Source: JAXHTH01 sp034211115 (GTDB lineage: Bacteria; Planctomycetota; Phycisphaerae; Phycisphaerales; SM1A02). Taken from it: a stretch of DNA of 5,282 bases. The notes under the pieces are model-generated. The model did no database searches, was not told where the DNA came from, and saw only the letters and a list, made by a program, of their open reading frames with translations. Of the stretch, positions 1 to 4,856 are shown piece by piece. The stretch is from assembly GCA_034211115.1 (NCBI GenBank), contig JAXHTH010000370.1:1-5282 (forward strand), read 5' to 3'. Made by a program: the position numbers and the translations under genes. Numbering within the stretch: position 1 is the first letter of the stretch; the number at the start of each line of letters is the position of its first letter.

Positions 1-417
1 GCGGGCGGGGTCTGGGAGGAAACCGCAAAGCTCACGGCCTCCGATGGCGGGTCCAACGATCAGTTCGGCAGCTTCACACCCCTCGATAACGATGTTGCTC
101 TGATCTACGCTATTGGCAAGGCCTACTTCTTCGCGGGGTTCTCGGGCACGGACTGCAATGACAACGGCAGGCCCGACACGTGTGACATCTTCGACGGCGT
201 CAGCGAGGACTTGAACACCAACGGGATTCCCGATGAGTGTGAGGCGGTCGGCGATCTGAACGGCGACGGCATCGTGAACGTGCGCGACCTTCTCGCGCTC
301 CTCGCCGCGTGGGGTGCGTGCGATGAGCCGTGTCCGCCAGCCTGCATTGGCGATACGAACTTTGACTGCACGGTCAACTGGATTGACCTTCTGACACTTC
401 TTTCAAACTGGGGTTGA
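1..417 (+). CDS. C-terminal part of a secreted FG-GAP/dockerin-like protein (5' end outside window)
   Basis: Frame 1 is open from the first base, so only the last 138 residues are visible. Residues about 10-50 resemble one FG-GAP/beta-propeller blade: a 'KLTASDGGSNDQFG' stretch, then 'GKAYFFAGFSG'. Residues 51-80 form a Cys- and Asp-rich calcium-binding linker (DCNDNGRPDTCD...NTNGIPDEC) of the kind common in planctomycete exported proteins. Two dockerin-I-like loops follow. The first is D85-x-N87-x-D89-G...N93-V-R-D96, followed by a LLALLAAWG helix. The second is D118-x-N120-x-D122-C123...N126-W-I-D129, followed by LLTLLSNWG. In the second loop the usual Gly after the third Asp is Cys. Codon use is less GC-biased than in the downstream genes (aac, ttt, ctt, aca, tca). 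Known for the family: such proteins are exported and the dockerin-like tail binds calcium. A cohesin partner or cell-surface role here is inference, and the overall function cannot be told from the tail alone. Confidence 0.88.
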   Translation, partial: AGGVWEETAKLTASDGGSNDQFGSFTPLDNDVALIYAIGKAYFFAGFSGTDCNDNGRPDTCDIFDGVSEDLNTNGIPDECEAVGDLNGDGIVNVRDLLALLAAWGACDEPCPPACIGDTNFDCTVNWIDLLTLLSNWG

Positions 418-463
418 GATATCTTCGGCCGCGTGCTACGCGGCAAGCCGCAGCCGAGCGTTG

Positions 464-485
464 GCCCCCGGATCCAACCGGGGGC
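464..485 (+). terminator. Candidate intrinsic terminator hairpin
   Basis: A perfect 8-bp stem, GCCCCCGG (464-471) with CCGGGGGC (478-485), closes a 6-base loop. It sits 46 bases after the stop codon of the dockerin-tailed gene. The bases after it (ttcgt) hold only a few T residues, so it is a weak match to a classical rho-independent terminator. Its position fits 3'-end formation or mRNA 3' protection. Confidence 0.45.
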
Positions 486-595
486 TTCGTCCACGGTCTC
501 GGCTCAATCGTCGACGCCCGACGCGGAGCGCCGGGCCACCTTTCCCGTCGACGCGCAGCCCGCGCGCGGAGTGATCGAACCCATCCTCAGCGCAA

Positions 596-614
596 CCTCC
601 GGCAGAGCCGGAGG
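596..614. repeat. Perfect short-loop palindrome
   Basis: CCTCCGGC (596-603) pairs perfectly with GCCGGAGG (607-614) across a 3-base AGA loop. It has no T-tract and lies too far from the upstream gene to be its obvious terminator. It resembles the hairpin at 656-674 in design: an 8-bp GC stem closed by GC next to a triloop. It may be a dispersed REP-like palindrome, which is inference from this window alone. Confidence 0.5.
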
Positions 615-655
615 CGAACGGGTGATCTCATCATGTCGTCGCACAGCGCCTTAAG

Positions 656-674
656 CCCCGGGCTCCGCCCGGGG
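656..674. repeat. Perfect short-loop palindrome upstream of permease
   Basis: CCCCGGGC (656-663) pairs perfectly with GCCCGGGG (667-674) across a TCC triloop. It lies about 80 bases before the permease start and has no T-rich tail. It could be a dispersed palindrome, a terminator insulating the permease from upstream transcription, or a cis-regulatory structure. The sequence does not decide between these. Confidence 0.5.
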
Positions 675-688
675 GATTCCCTGCGGGT

Positions 689-717
689 TTGCCTCGAAGC
701 TGTCGCGACAATACCTT
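689..717 (+). promoter_or_regulatory. Weak candidate promoter for the permease gene
   Basis: TTGCCT (689-694) is followed after 17 bases by TACCTT (712-717), a poor but correctly spaced sigma-70-like pair. It would start transcription about 30 bases before the ATG at 758. GACAAT (707-712) is an alternative -10 without a good -35. The match is weak and could be chance. Confidence 0.2.
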
Positions 718-757
718 TACGCCGACTTCCGGGCCGCGTGAAGGGTGTGTGCCGGCG

Positions 758-2860
758 ATGACGATTCTTCCCCAAACGGGGCGCCTGACGAAGGAGCTGA
801 AGCTCCTGGATGTGAGCGCGATCGCGCTGGGGACGACGCTCAGCGCCGGCCTGTTCCTCCTGCCGGGCCTGGCGGCGGAGCTGGCCGGGCCGGCGATGGT
901 GCTCTGCTACCTGCTGGCGGCGGTGCCCATGCTGCCGGCGATGTTCAGCGCGATGGAGCTGGCCACCGCGATGCCCCGGGCGGGCGGGGCGTACTACTTC
1001 CTCGACCGCAGCCTCGGCCCGCTGGCGGGGACGGTGGGGGGGCTGGGCACCTGGCTGGCCCTCGTGCTCAAGACCGCCTTCGCCCTCGTGGGCATGGGCG
1101 CGTATCTCGCGCTGGTGTGGCCGGACGCGCCGTACTGGATCATCCGCCTCATCGCCTGCGGGCTCGCGGTGCTCTTCGGCGCGGTCAATCTCTACGGCAC
1201 GACGAAGACCGGGCGTTTGCAGATCATCCTCGTCGGGGCGCTGCTGATGATCCTCGCCTGGTTCGTGTATGGCGGGGTGCCGTCCATCGAGTGGTCGCGG
1301 TTTCAGGGCTTTTTCCGCGCGGGGGGCCAGAACATCGTCGCCACCGCGGGTCTCGTCTACATCAGCTACGTGGGCATCACGAACGTGGCCAGCATTTCCG
1401 AGGAGGTGAAGGACCCGGACCGGAACCTGCCGCGCGGCGTGTTCCTCGCCCTCACCGCGGCGGTGCTGATCTATGTCCTGTGCACGATGGTGATGACCGG
1501 GGTGACGCCCGAGGAGGAACTGGCCGGCGACCTGACGCCGATGGCGACCGCGGCGCATCACTACGTCGGCAAGGTCGGCGTCGGCCTGCTGTCGGTCGCG
1601 GCCGTGCTCGCGTTCTCGTCGGTCTCGAACGCGGGCATTCTCAGCGCCTCGCGTTACCCGCTGGCGATGGCCCGCGATCATCTGGTCTCGACGCGGTTCC
1701 GCGCGCTGAGCCGCCGCGGCACGCCGACGCTGTCGATCGTCGTCACCGTCTCCGTGATCCTGGCGTTCCTGCTGTTTCTGGACCCGCTGAAGATCGCCAA
1801 GCTGGCCAGCGCGTTCCAGTTGCTCATGTTCGCCATGCTCTGCCTGGCGGTGATCGTGATGCGCGAGAGCCGGATCGAGTCGTACGATCCGGGGTTCAGA
1901 TCGCCGCTGTATCCGTGGATGCAGATCTTCGGCATACTCGCACCGGTGGTGCTCATCGCGGAGATGGGATGGGTCCCGCTGCTGTTCAGTTGCGTGCTCA
2001 TCGTGGCCGGCATCGCGTGGTATTTCTACTACGCGCGCAGACGGGTGGCCCGGCACGGGGCGGTGTATCACGTCTTCGAGCGGCTGGGCCGGAGGCGGTT
2101 CGATGAACTCGATCGCGAGCTGCGCAGCATCCTCAAGGAAAAGGGCCTGCGCGAGCGCGACCCGTTCGACGAGGTCGTGGCGCGGGCGATCGTCCTCGAT
2201 ACCCGCGGGCGATGCGCGTTCGATGCGCTGGTGGCGGAGGTGTCCGAGCGCCTCGCCGAGCGGCTGCCGTGCGAGGCGGGCGTGCTGCAGCGCGGCTTTC
2301 GGGAAGGCACGCGGATCGGCGCGACGCCCGTCTCCGGCGGCATCGCCCTGCCGCACATGCGCCTGCCCGAGATCTACTCCCCGCGGCTGGTGCTCGTGCG
2401 CTGCCGCGAGGGGATCCGCATCCCGACCGGCGATGCGCTGGGCGAGGTGCACACCTCCGAGGCGACATACGCGGTGTTCTTCCTCGTCAGCCCCGATACC
2501 GATCCGGGCCAGCACCTGAGATTGCTCGCGCAGTTCGCCAGCCGCGTCGATCAGGAGGGTTTTCTCGCTGAGTGGCAGAATGCCCCGGACGCGGCGGCGC
2601 TGAAGGCGATCCTCCTGCGCAGCGAGCGTTACTGCTCGATCAACGTCGCGCGGGGGACGAAGACGGATCGCCTTGTCGACCGGGCGATCAGCGCGCTGGA
2701 TCTGCCCAAGGGCTCGCTGGTGGCCGTCGTGCATCGCGGCGGAGAGACGATCATCCCCCGCGGCGACACGATCCTCCACGAAGGCGACCAGCTCACCATC
2801 ATCGGCGACCAGAGAAGCATCGCCGAGGTGTTCAGGCGCTACAGCCGCGAGCCGCTGTAG
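758..2860 (+). CDS. APC-family permease fused to PTS EIIA type-2 and RCK_C (TrkA-C) domains
   Basis: This 700-residue inner-membrane transporter has cytoplasmic regulatory domains. Residues about 15-426 form an APC-superfamily (AA_permease_2-like) region with about 12 hydrophobic segments. Family landmarks are 'AIALGTTLSAGLF' (21-33), 'ELATAMPRAGGAYYFLDRSLGP' in two parts around 67-88, and 'SEEVKDPDRNLPRGV' (214-228). A charged linker (about 428-470) follows. Residues about 470-610 look like EIIA of the fructose/nitrogen PTS: 'GGIALPH' places the presumed phosphorylatable histidine at H533, and 'FFLVSPDTDPGQHLRLL' (574-590) is the second conserved block with H586. Residues about 626-695 match RCK_C ('LDLPKGSLVAVVHRGGE', 'GDTILHEGDQLTIIGD'). 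The residue after H533 is Met, where family members usually have Gly or Ala. I chose ATG 758 because the TTG at 689 adds a 23-residue non-hydrophobic extension, and a gaaggg at 740-745 precedes 758. The substrate is unknown. Amino acids are the default family guess; APC-fold potassium transporters are an alternative. Confidence 0.93.
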   Translation: MTILPQTGRLTKELKLLDVSAIALGTTLSAGLFLLPGLAAELAGPAMVLCYLLAAVPMLPAMFSAMELATAMPRAGGAYYFLDRSLGPLAGTVGGLGTWLALVLKTAFALVGMGAYLALVWPDAPYWIIRLIACGLAVLFGAVNLYGTTKTGRLQIILVGALLMILAWFVYGGVPSIEWSRFQGFFRAGGQNIVATAGLVYISYVGITNVASISEEVKDPDRNLPRGVFLALTAAVLIYVLCTMVMTGVTPEEELAGDLTPMATAAHHYVGKVGVGLLSVAAVLAFSSVSNAGILSASRYPLAMARDHLVSTRFRALSRRGTPTLSIVVTVSVILAFLLFLDPLKIAKLASAFQLLMFAMLCLAVIVMRESRIESYDPGFRSPLYPWMQIFGILAPVVLIAEMGWVPLLFSCVLIVAGIAWYFYYARRRVARHGAVYHVFERLGRRRFDELDRELRSILKEKGLRERDPFDEVVARAIVLDTRGRCAFDALVAEVSERLAERLPCEAGVLQRGFREGTRIGATPVSGGIALPHMRLPEIYSPRLVLVRCREGIRIPTGDALGEVHTSEATYAVFFLVSPDTDPGQHLRLLAQFASRVDQEGFLAEWQNAPDAAALKAILLRSERYCSINVARGTKTDRLVDRAISALDLPKGSLVAVVHRGGETIIPRGDTILHEGDQLTIIGDQRSIAEVFRRYSREPL

Positions 2861-2879
2861 GCGGCCGCGCAGGGGCCGC
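2861..2879 (+). terminator. Hairpin directly after the permease stop codon
   Basis: GCGGCC (2861-2866) pairs with GGCCGC (2874-2879) around a 7-base loop, beginning at the base after the stop codon. No T-tract follows, so factor-independent termination is uncertain. It may instead stabilise the mRNA 3' end. Confidence 0.3.
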
Positions 2880-2920
2880 TATCGGCGGACTGATCATACA
2901 CCGCCGGATCGTCGTCTCGG

Positions 2921-2926
2921 TAAGAT
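2921..2926 (+). promoter_or_regulatory. Possible -10 element (TAAGAT) for the leader ORF and membrane-protein gene
   Basis: TAAGAT matches the sigma-70 -10 consensus at four of six bases and is preceded by CGG, giving a GGTA context like the -10 boxes at 3865 and 4824. No convincing -35 hexamer sits 16-18 bases upstream. The implied start, near 2933, would leave a short leader containing the TCTCC/GGAGA hairpin and the 2962 ORF. Confidence 0.25.
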
Positions 2927-2938
2927 CTTCCTGTCTGA

Positions 2939-2953
2939 TCTCCGACGGAGAGG
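2939..2953 (+). promoter_or_regulatory. Strong Shine-Dalgarno sequence within a small hairpin
   Basis: GGAGAGG (2947-2953) lies 8 bases before the ATG at 2962 and is the best ribosome-binding site in the window. TCTCC (2939-2943) can pair with GGAGA (2947-2951) across a GAC loop and so partly hide the site. The 5-bp stem is short, so regulation by this pairing is inference. Confidence 0.45.
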
Positions 2954-2961
2954 TCGGCATC

Positions 2962-3012
2962 ATGATCGCTGATGACCGCGCTCGCTCCGGCTGTCTGGGA
3001 TGCTGCACATGA
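2962..3012 (+). CDS. Possible 16-codon leader peptide overlapping the next gene (ATGA)
   Basis: ATG 2962 follows a strong GGAGAGG at 8-base spacing and opens a 16-residue frame (MIADDRARSGCLGCCT). Its TGA (3010-3012) overlaps the ATG (3009-3011) of the membrane-protein gene as ATGA. The peptide ends with three cysteines in five residues. The arrangement suggests translational coupling, in which ribosomes finishing the leader re-initiate at 3009. The downstream gene's own site is weak (ggga at 2997-3000), which fits coupling. No similarity to a known leader is recognised, and chance is possible because the frame is so short. Confidence 0.4.
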   Translation: MIADDRARSGCLGCCT

Positions 3013-3626
3013 AGAGGAAACCTGGAAGGCATCGCTGGCGCATCGTGTTCCTGCTGATCGCCGTCCTTGTGATCGCGGCCGTCGCGGTGTGGCGCCTGTC
3101 GGCGCCCGTGCGGGTGGCTGTGCTCTGCGCGGCGCTGGCGGTTGATGCCCCGACGCTGAGAGACTCTGCGCATGACCGCCTGCGGCGCGAGGATGCGGCA
3201 TCGGCCGCTCATCTGGTCCGCTGGGCGGGACGCGACTGGCTCGATGCGGATTTCCGCGCAGAGCTGCCGGCGCTGGCGGCGGCGATCGGGGATGATGCGA
3301 CGCTGGACGCCGTCGAGGCGGAGATGCTCGGCGACAGGACCGGTTCGTTCAGCCTCGTCGTGCTGGAGTATCTCAAGGATGAGCAGATCCCGGCCGTGGA
3401 TGACTGGATGATCCGCTGGCTGGATGATGAGGCCGTCGCATGGTCCGATGATGCGCCTCGGCATTTGCGGCGCTGTGATCTTGCCGCCTATTACTTCCGG
3501 CGCGATCTCGGACACGGCCGCTGGGATCGGGTTGACTGCCTGGCCGCGGACGTGGCGGCGCGCGATGCGTTCCGGGAGCGGGCGCGCGCGTTCCTGGTCG
3601 AAACCGGCAGGATGGGGCAGGAATGA
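3009..3626 (+). CDS. Membrane-anchored alpha-helical protein of unknown function
   Basis: I do not recognise a named family. The 205-residue product begins with a basic patch (MKRKPGRHRWR), followed by one hydrophobic segment at about 12-30 (IVFLLIAVLVIAAVAVWRL). This fits a single N-terminal anchor or uncleaved signal. The remainder is rich in Ala, Asp, Arg and Leu and looks helical throughout. Short Leu/Ala-rich stretches (about 83-107 and 156-196) could be HEAT-like hairpins, but no repeat consensus is clear. Only two cysteines fall in the soluble part (C156, C177), which argues against a metal cluster. ATG 3009 is preferred over ATG 3000, three codons earlier, because it overlaps the stop of the leader ORF and has a ggga 8 bases upstream. 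No co-transcribed neighbour lies downstream: 334 non-coding bases follow. Confidence 0.78.
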   Translation: MKRKPGRHRWRIVFLLIAVLVIAAVAVWRLSAPVRVAVLCAALAVDAPTLRDSAHDRLRREDAASAAHLVRWAGRDWLDADFRAELPALAAAIGDDATLDAVEAEMLGDRTGSFSLVVLEYLKDEQIPAVDDWMIRWLDDEAVAWSDDAPRHLRRCDLAAYYFRRDLGHGRWDRVDCLAADVAARDAFRERARAFLVETGRMGQE

Positions 3627-3785
3627 ACGATCCGATGGCCGGCTCCCGGGAAGGAACCCGGCGTGCCGCAACTTCGTCCCGAAGAGAAGGAAGGGGATCG
3701 GGGGTCGTTTTCGCGGGAAGTCCGGACGGCGGATCGTGCTGCGTCGCAAGCGGCGGCGGGGGGCGGTGCCTCCATCCCTCCCTGT

Positions 3786-3814
3786 CTTCGTGCCTTCGCC
3801 TCGTCGCTCGGTGG
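3786..3814. repeat. Degenerate CTTCGTG-type short repeat
   Basis: CTTCGTG (3786-3792), CTTCGCC (3794-3800) and CTCGGTG (3807-3813) recur with a 7-8 base rhythm and run into GGTGGTTTCC. The composition resembles the 'cttcgtg' simple repeats that recur between genes in many environmental and planctomycete genomes. The copies are imperfect and I cannot confirm their dispersal from one window. Confidence 0.35.
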
Positions 3815-3842
3815 TTTCCGCCCCAGAATCCATCGATTCCCC

Positions 3843-3870
3843 TTGATTCTTCATGCCGGGGCGGTATGCT
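3843..3870 (+). promoter_or_regulatory. Sigma-70-like promoter for the PAPG-tailed exported protein
   Basis: TTGATT (3843-3848) and TATGCT (3865-3870) are separated by 16 bases. Each hexamer matches the consensus at four of six positions, and GCGG precedes the -10. Transcription would begin near 3877, leaving a leader of about 85 bases before ATG 3961. This is the most complete -35/-10 pair in the window. Confidence 0.5.
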
Positions 3871-3960
3871 GCCAATGGGGAGGGTACGGCAGGAGCGGTC
3901 CGGGCCGCGTGGTGTCGTCCGGGCCCGAGTTTCGGAGCAACTGGCAACGGGGTCACTGAC

Positions 3961-4641
3961 ATGAAGACTGCACTTGCCTTGGCGTGTTCGCTGGCGCTGG
4001 CCGGTCCGGCCTGCGCTGAACTTGTGAACGTCTTCTGGACGGACATGGAGAACCCGGACCCGCAGCGGCGGACGTACAGGCTCTTCGCGCGGTTCAATGA
4101 CGCCTGGGACAGAATCAGCGCTTACGCGAGCATCGGCGGGAGGCCGCTGTACTGGTCCACCAGCGCTCCGGGCGGACTCATCAACGACGACGGCTACTGG
4201 GAGGGGCCGGGGCATCTCAATGACCTGCCCTACGGCAACCTGCCCAACATCGAGCAGGACACGTGGCTGACCATCGGGTACGTCGGCGGATTCTCCGATT
4301 TCCCCGTCTTCAGCCCCGGCTTCCTCGGCGTGCCGGACGGGGAGAACGTGAAGGTGCTCGTGGACGGGATGACGTCGTTTTCCGACGACGACTCGGCCGT
4401 CTACCTGGCCGGTAACCAGAACTGGGTTCACTGCTGGGATGATGAAGATCCCTACGACGTGGCGCTGGCGCAGTTCACGATCGAGAGCTCGGGCGACGAA
4501 TGGATGGAGATGGGCGGCGTGCTCCAGTGGCATGATTTCGACGGCGAGAGCTACCACACCGAGTTTCACGCGGTCATCCCCGCGCCCGGGGTGCTGCCGG
4601 CGGCGGCGCTGGCGCTGTTCGCGCGGCGTCGGCGCAGGTAG
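3961..4641 (+). CDS. Exported protein with PAPG/poly-Arg (PEP-CTERM-like) sorting tail
   Basis: The 226-residue product begins with a typical Sec signal peptide: K2, a hydrophobic core at 3-16, and a likely signal peptidase I site at ACA|E (17-19). C9 is too near the start for a lipobox. The mature region (20-205) is acidic and aromatic, beta-rich by eye, with 'DTWLTIGYVGG' (100-110) and many Trp, Asp and Gly residues. I recognise no catalytic motif. The tail (206-226) reads IPAPG, then a short hydrophobic stretch, then ARRRRR. That is the motif-hydrophobic-basic plan of PEP-CTERM-type sorting signals, in a PAPG variant. Known for the family: such tails direct processing at the membrane by exosortase-like enzymes. 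Surface or matrix display here is inference. ATG 3961 is chosen over upstream in-frame starts (such as 3853) because it puts the signal peptide at the N-terminus; a gggg at 3949-3952 precedes it. Confidence 0.85.
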   Translation: MKTALALACSLALAGPACAELVNVFWTDMENPDPQRRTYRLFARFNDAWDRISAYASIGGRPLYWSTSAPGGLINDDGYWEGPGHLNDLPYGNLPNIEQDTWLTIGYVGGFSDFPVFSPGFLGVPDGENVKVLVDGMTSFSDDDSAVYLAGNQNWVHCWDDEDPYDVALAQFTIESSGDEWMEMGGVLQWHDFDGESYHTEFHAVIPAPGVLPAAALALFARRRRR

Positions 4642-4680
4642 AAAAGAAGGCGTCGGGAGTCGCTTTTGAGGGGATGCGTG

Positions 4681-4700
4681 CGTGGCCTGCGCCGGCCACG
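4681..4700. repeat. Inverted repeat 3' of the exported-protein gene
   Basis: CGTGGCC (4681-4687) pairs perfectly with GGCCACG (4694-4700) across a 6-base loop, 39 bases after the stop codon. No T-tract follows. It may act with the next hairpin as the 3' end of the upstream transcript. Confidence 0.4.
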
Positions 4701-4712
4701 TCGCGCGCGGCG

Positions 4713-4732
4713 GGGGAGGCTTGCGCCTCCCC
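4713..4732 (+). terminator. Candidate terminator hairpin with TTGC loop
   Basis: GGGGAGGC (4713-4720) pairs perfectly with GCCTCCCC (4725-4732) around a TTGC tetraloop, 71 bases after the upstream stop. It is very stable, but the following bases (gtcacctt) hold only scattered T. A 3'-end structure is likely; strict intrinsic termination is less certain. Its design resembles the palindromes at 596 and 656. Confidence 0.45.
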
Positions 4733-4823
4733 GTCACCTTGGCGCTGCGGCACTTTGTCGCTCGTCTCCGCGCCTCAGATTCATCTCTTGTTGACTTTGT
4801 CTCTTCGTCTCTCTCCCGCGCGG

Positions 4824-4829
4824 TATACT
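4824..4829 (+). promoter_or_regulatory. Extended -10 box (TATACT) for the zinc-ribbon membrane protein
   Basis: TATACT matches the -10 consensus at five of six bases and sits in the context GCGGTATACTGC. Transcription would start near 4836, about 20 bases before ATG 4857. TTGACT at 4791-4796 is a good -35 hexamer but lies 27 bases away, too far for normal spacing. The promoter probably depends on the extended -10 or on an activator. Confidence 0.45.
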
Positions 4830-4856
4830 GCGCGCGTCCTCTTCGATGGAACCGCC

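Larger units (their letters stand above)
418..757. other. Non-coding spacer with three GC-rich hairpins
   Basis: These 340 bases lie between the dockerin-tailed gene and the permease gene. Open frames exist on both strands, but their translations are Arg/Pro/Ser-rich, have no recognisable domain and lack ribosome-binding sites. I treat the stretch as non-coding. It holds three perfect 8-bp inverted repeats (464-485, 596-614, 656-674) and a weak candidate promoter just upstream of the permease. Confidence 0.6.
3627..3960. other. Non-coding spacer with purine/pyrimidine tracts and a promoter
   Basis: These 334 bases have open frames in several directions, but all give low-complexity Ser/Pro/Arg/Gly translations without domains. 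A purine run at 3681-3697 is mirrored by a pyrimidine-rich run at about 3769-3797. A small hairpin (3646-3650 with 3657-3661) follows the upstream gene. A degenerate repeat (3786-3814) and a promoter (3843-3870) occupy the second half. Confidence 0.55.

Noticed and set aside
414..761. A 115-codon plus-strand frame in the first spacer
   Set aside because: It contains the hairpins, has Arg-rich composition, no ribosome-binding site and no recognisable domain. Its start overlaps the upstream stop only by chance.
745..2106. A 453-codon plus-strand frame inside the permease gene
   Set aside because: It is an out-of-frame reading with Gly/Arg/Ala/Asp-rich low-complexity translation, while the overlapping frame gives a clear 12-segment permease.
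587..2779. A 730-codon open frame on the minus strand
   Set aside because: It lies opposite the permease gene. Its translation is dominated by Arg, His, Gln, Ala and Asp, with no domain or hydrophobic pattern. This is the usual antisense shadow of a GC-rich gene.
3961..4020. Exported protein as a lipoprotein because of C9 and C18
   Set aside because: C9 is too close to the start, and C18 follows G-P-A, which is not a lipobox. ACA|E fits signal peptidase I better.
2832..4097. A 421-codon open frame on the minus strand
   Set aside because: It spans the spacer and the antisense of the membrane-anchored protein gene. Its composition is Arg/Pro/His-rich and changes character between segments. 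No ribosome-binding site or domain is visible.
3373..4737. A 454-codon open frame on the minus strand
   Set aside because: It is antisense to the exported-protein gene, which has a signal peptide, promoter and sorting tail. The minus-strand translation is Arg/Pro-rich with no recognisable feature.
4791..4829. TTGACT and TATACT as one sigma-70 promoter
   Set aside because: The hexamers are 27 bases apart, well beyond the normal 16-18. I kept only the extended -10 element.
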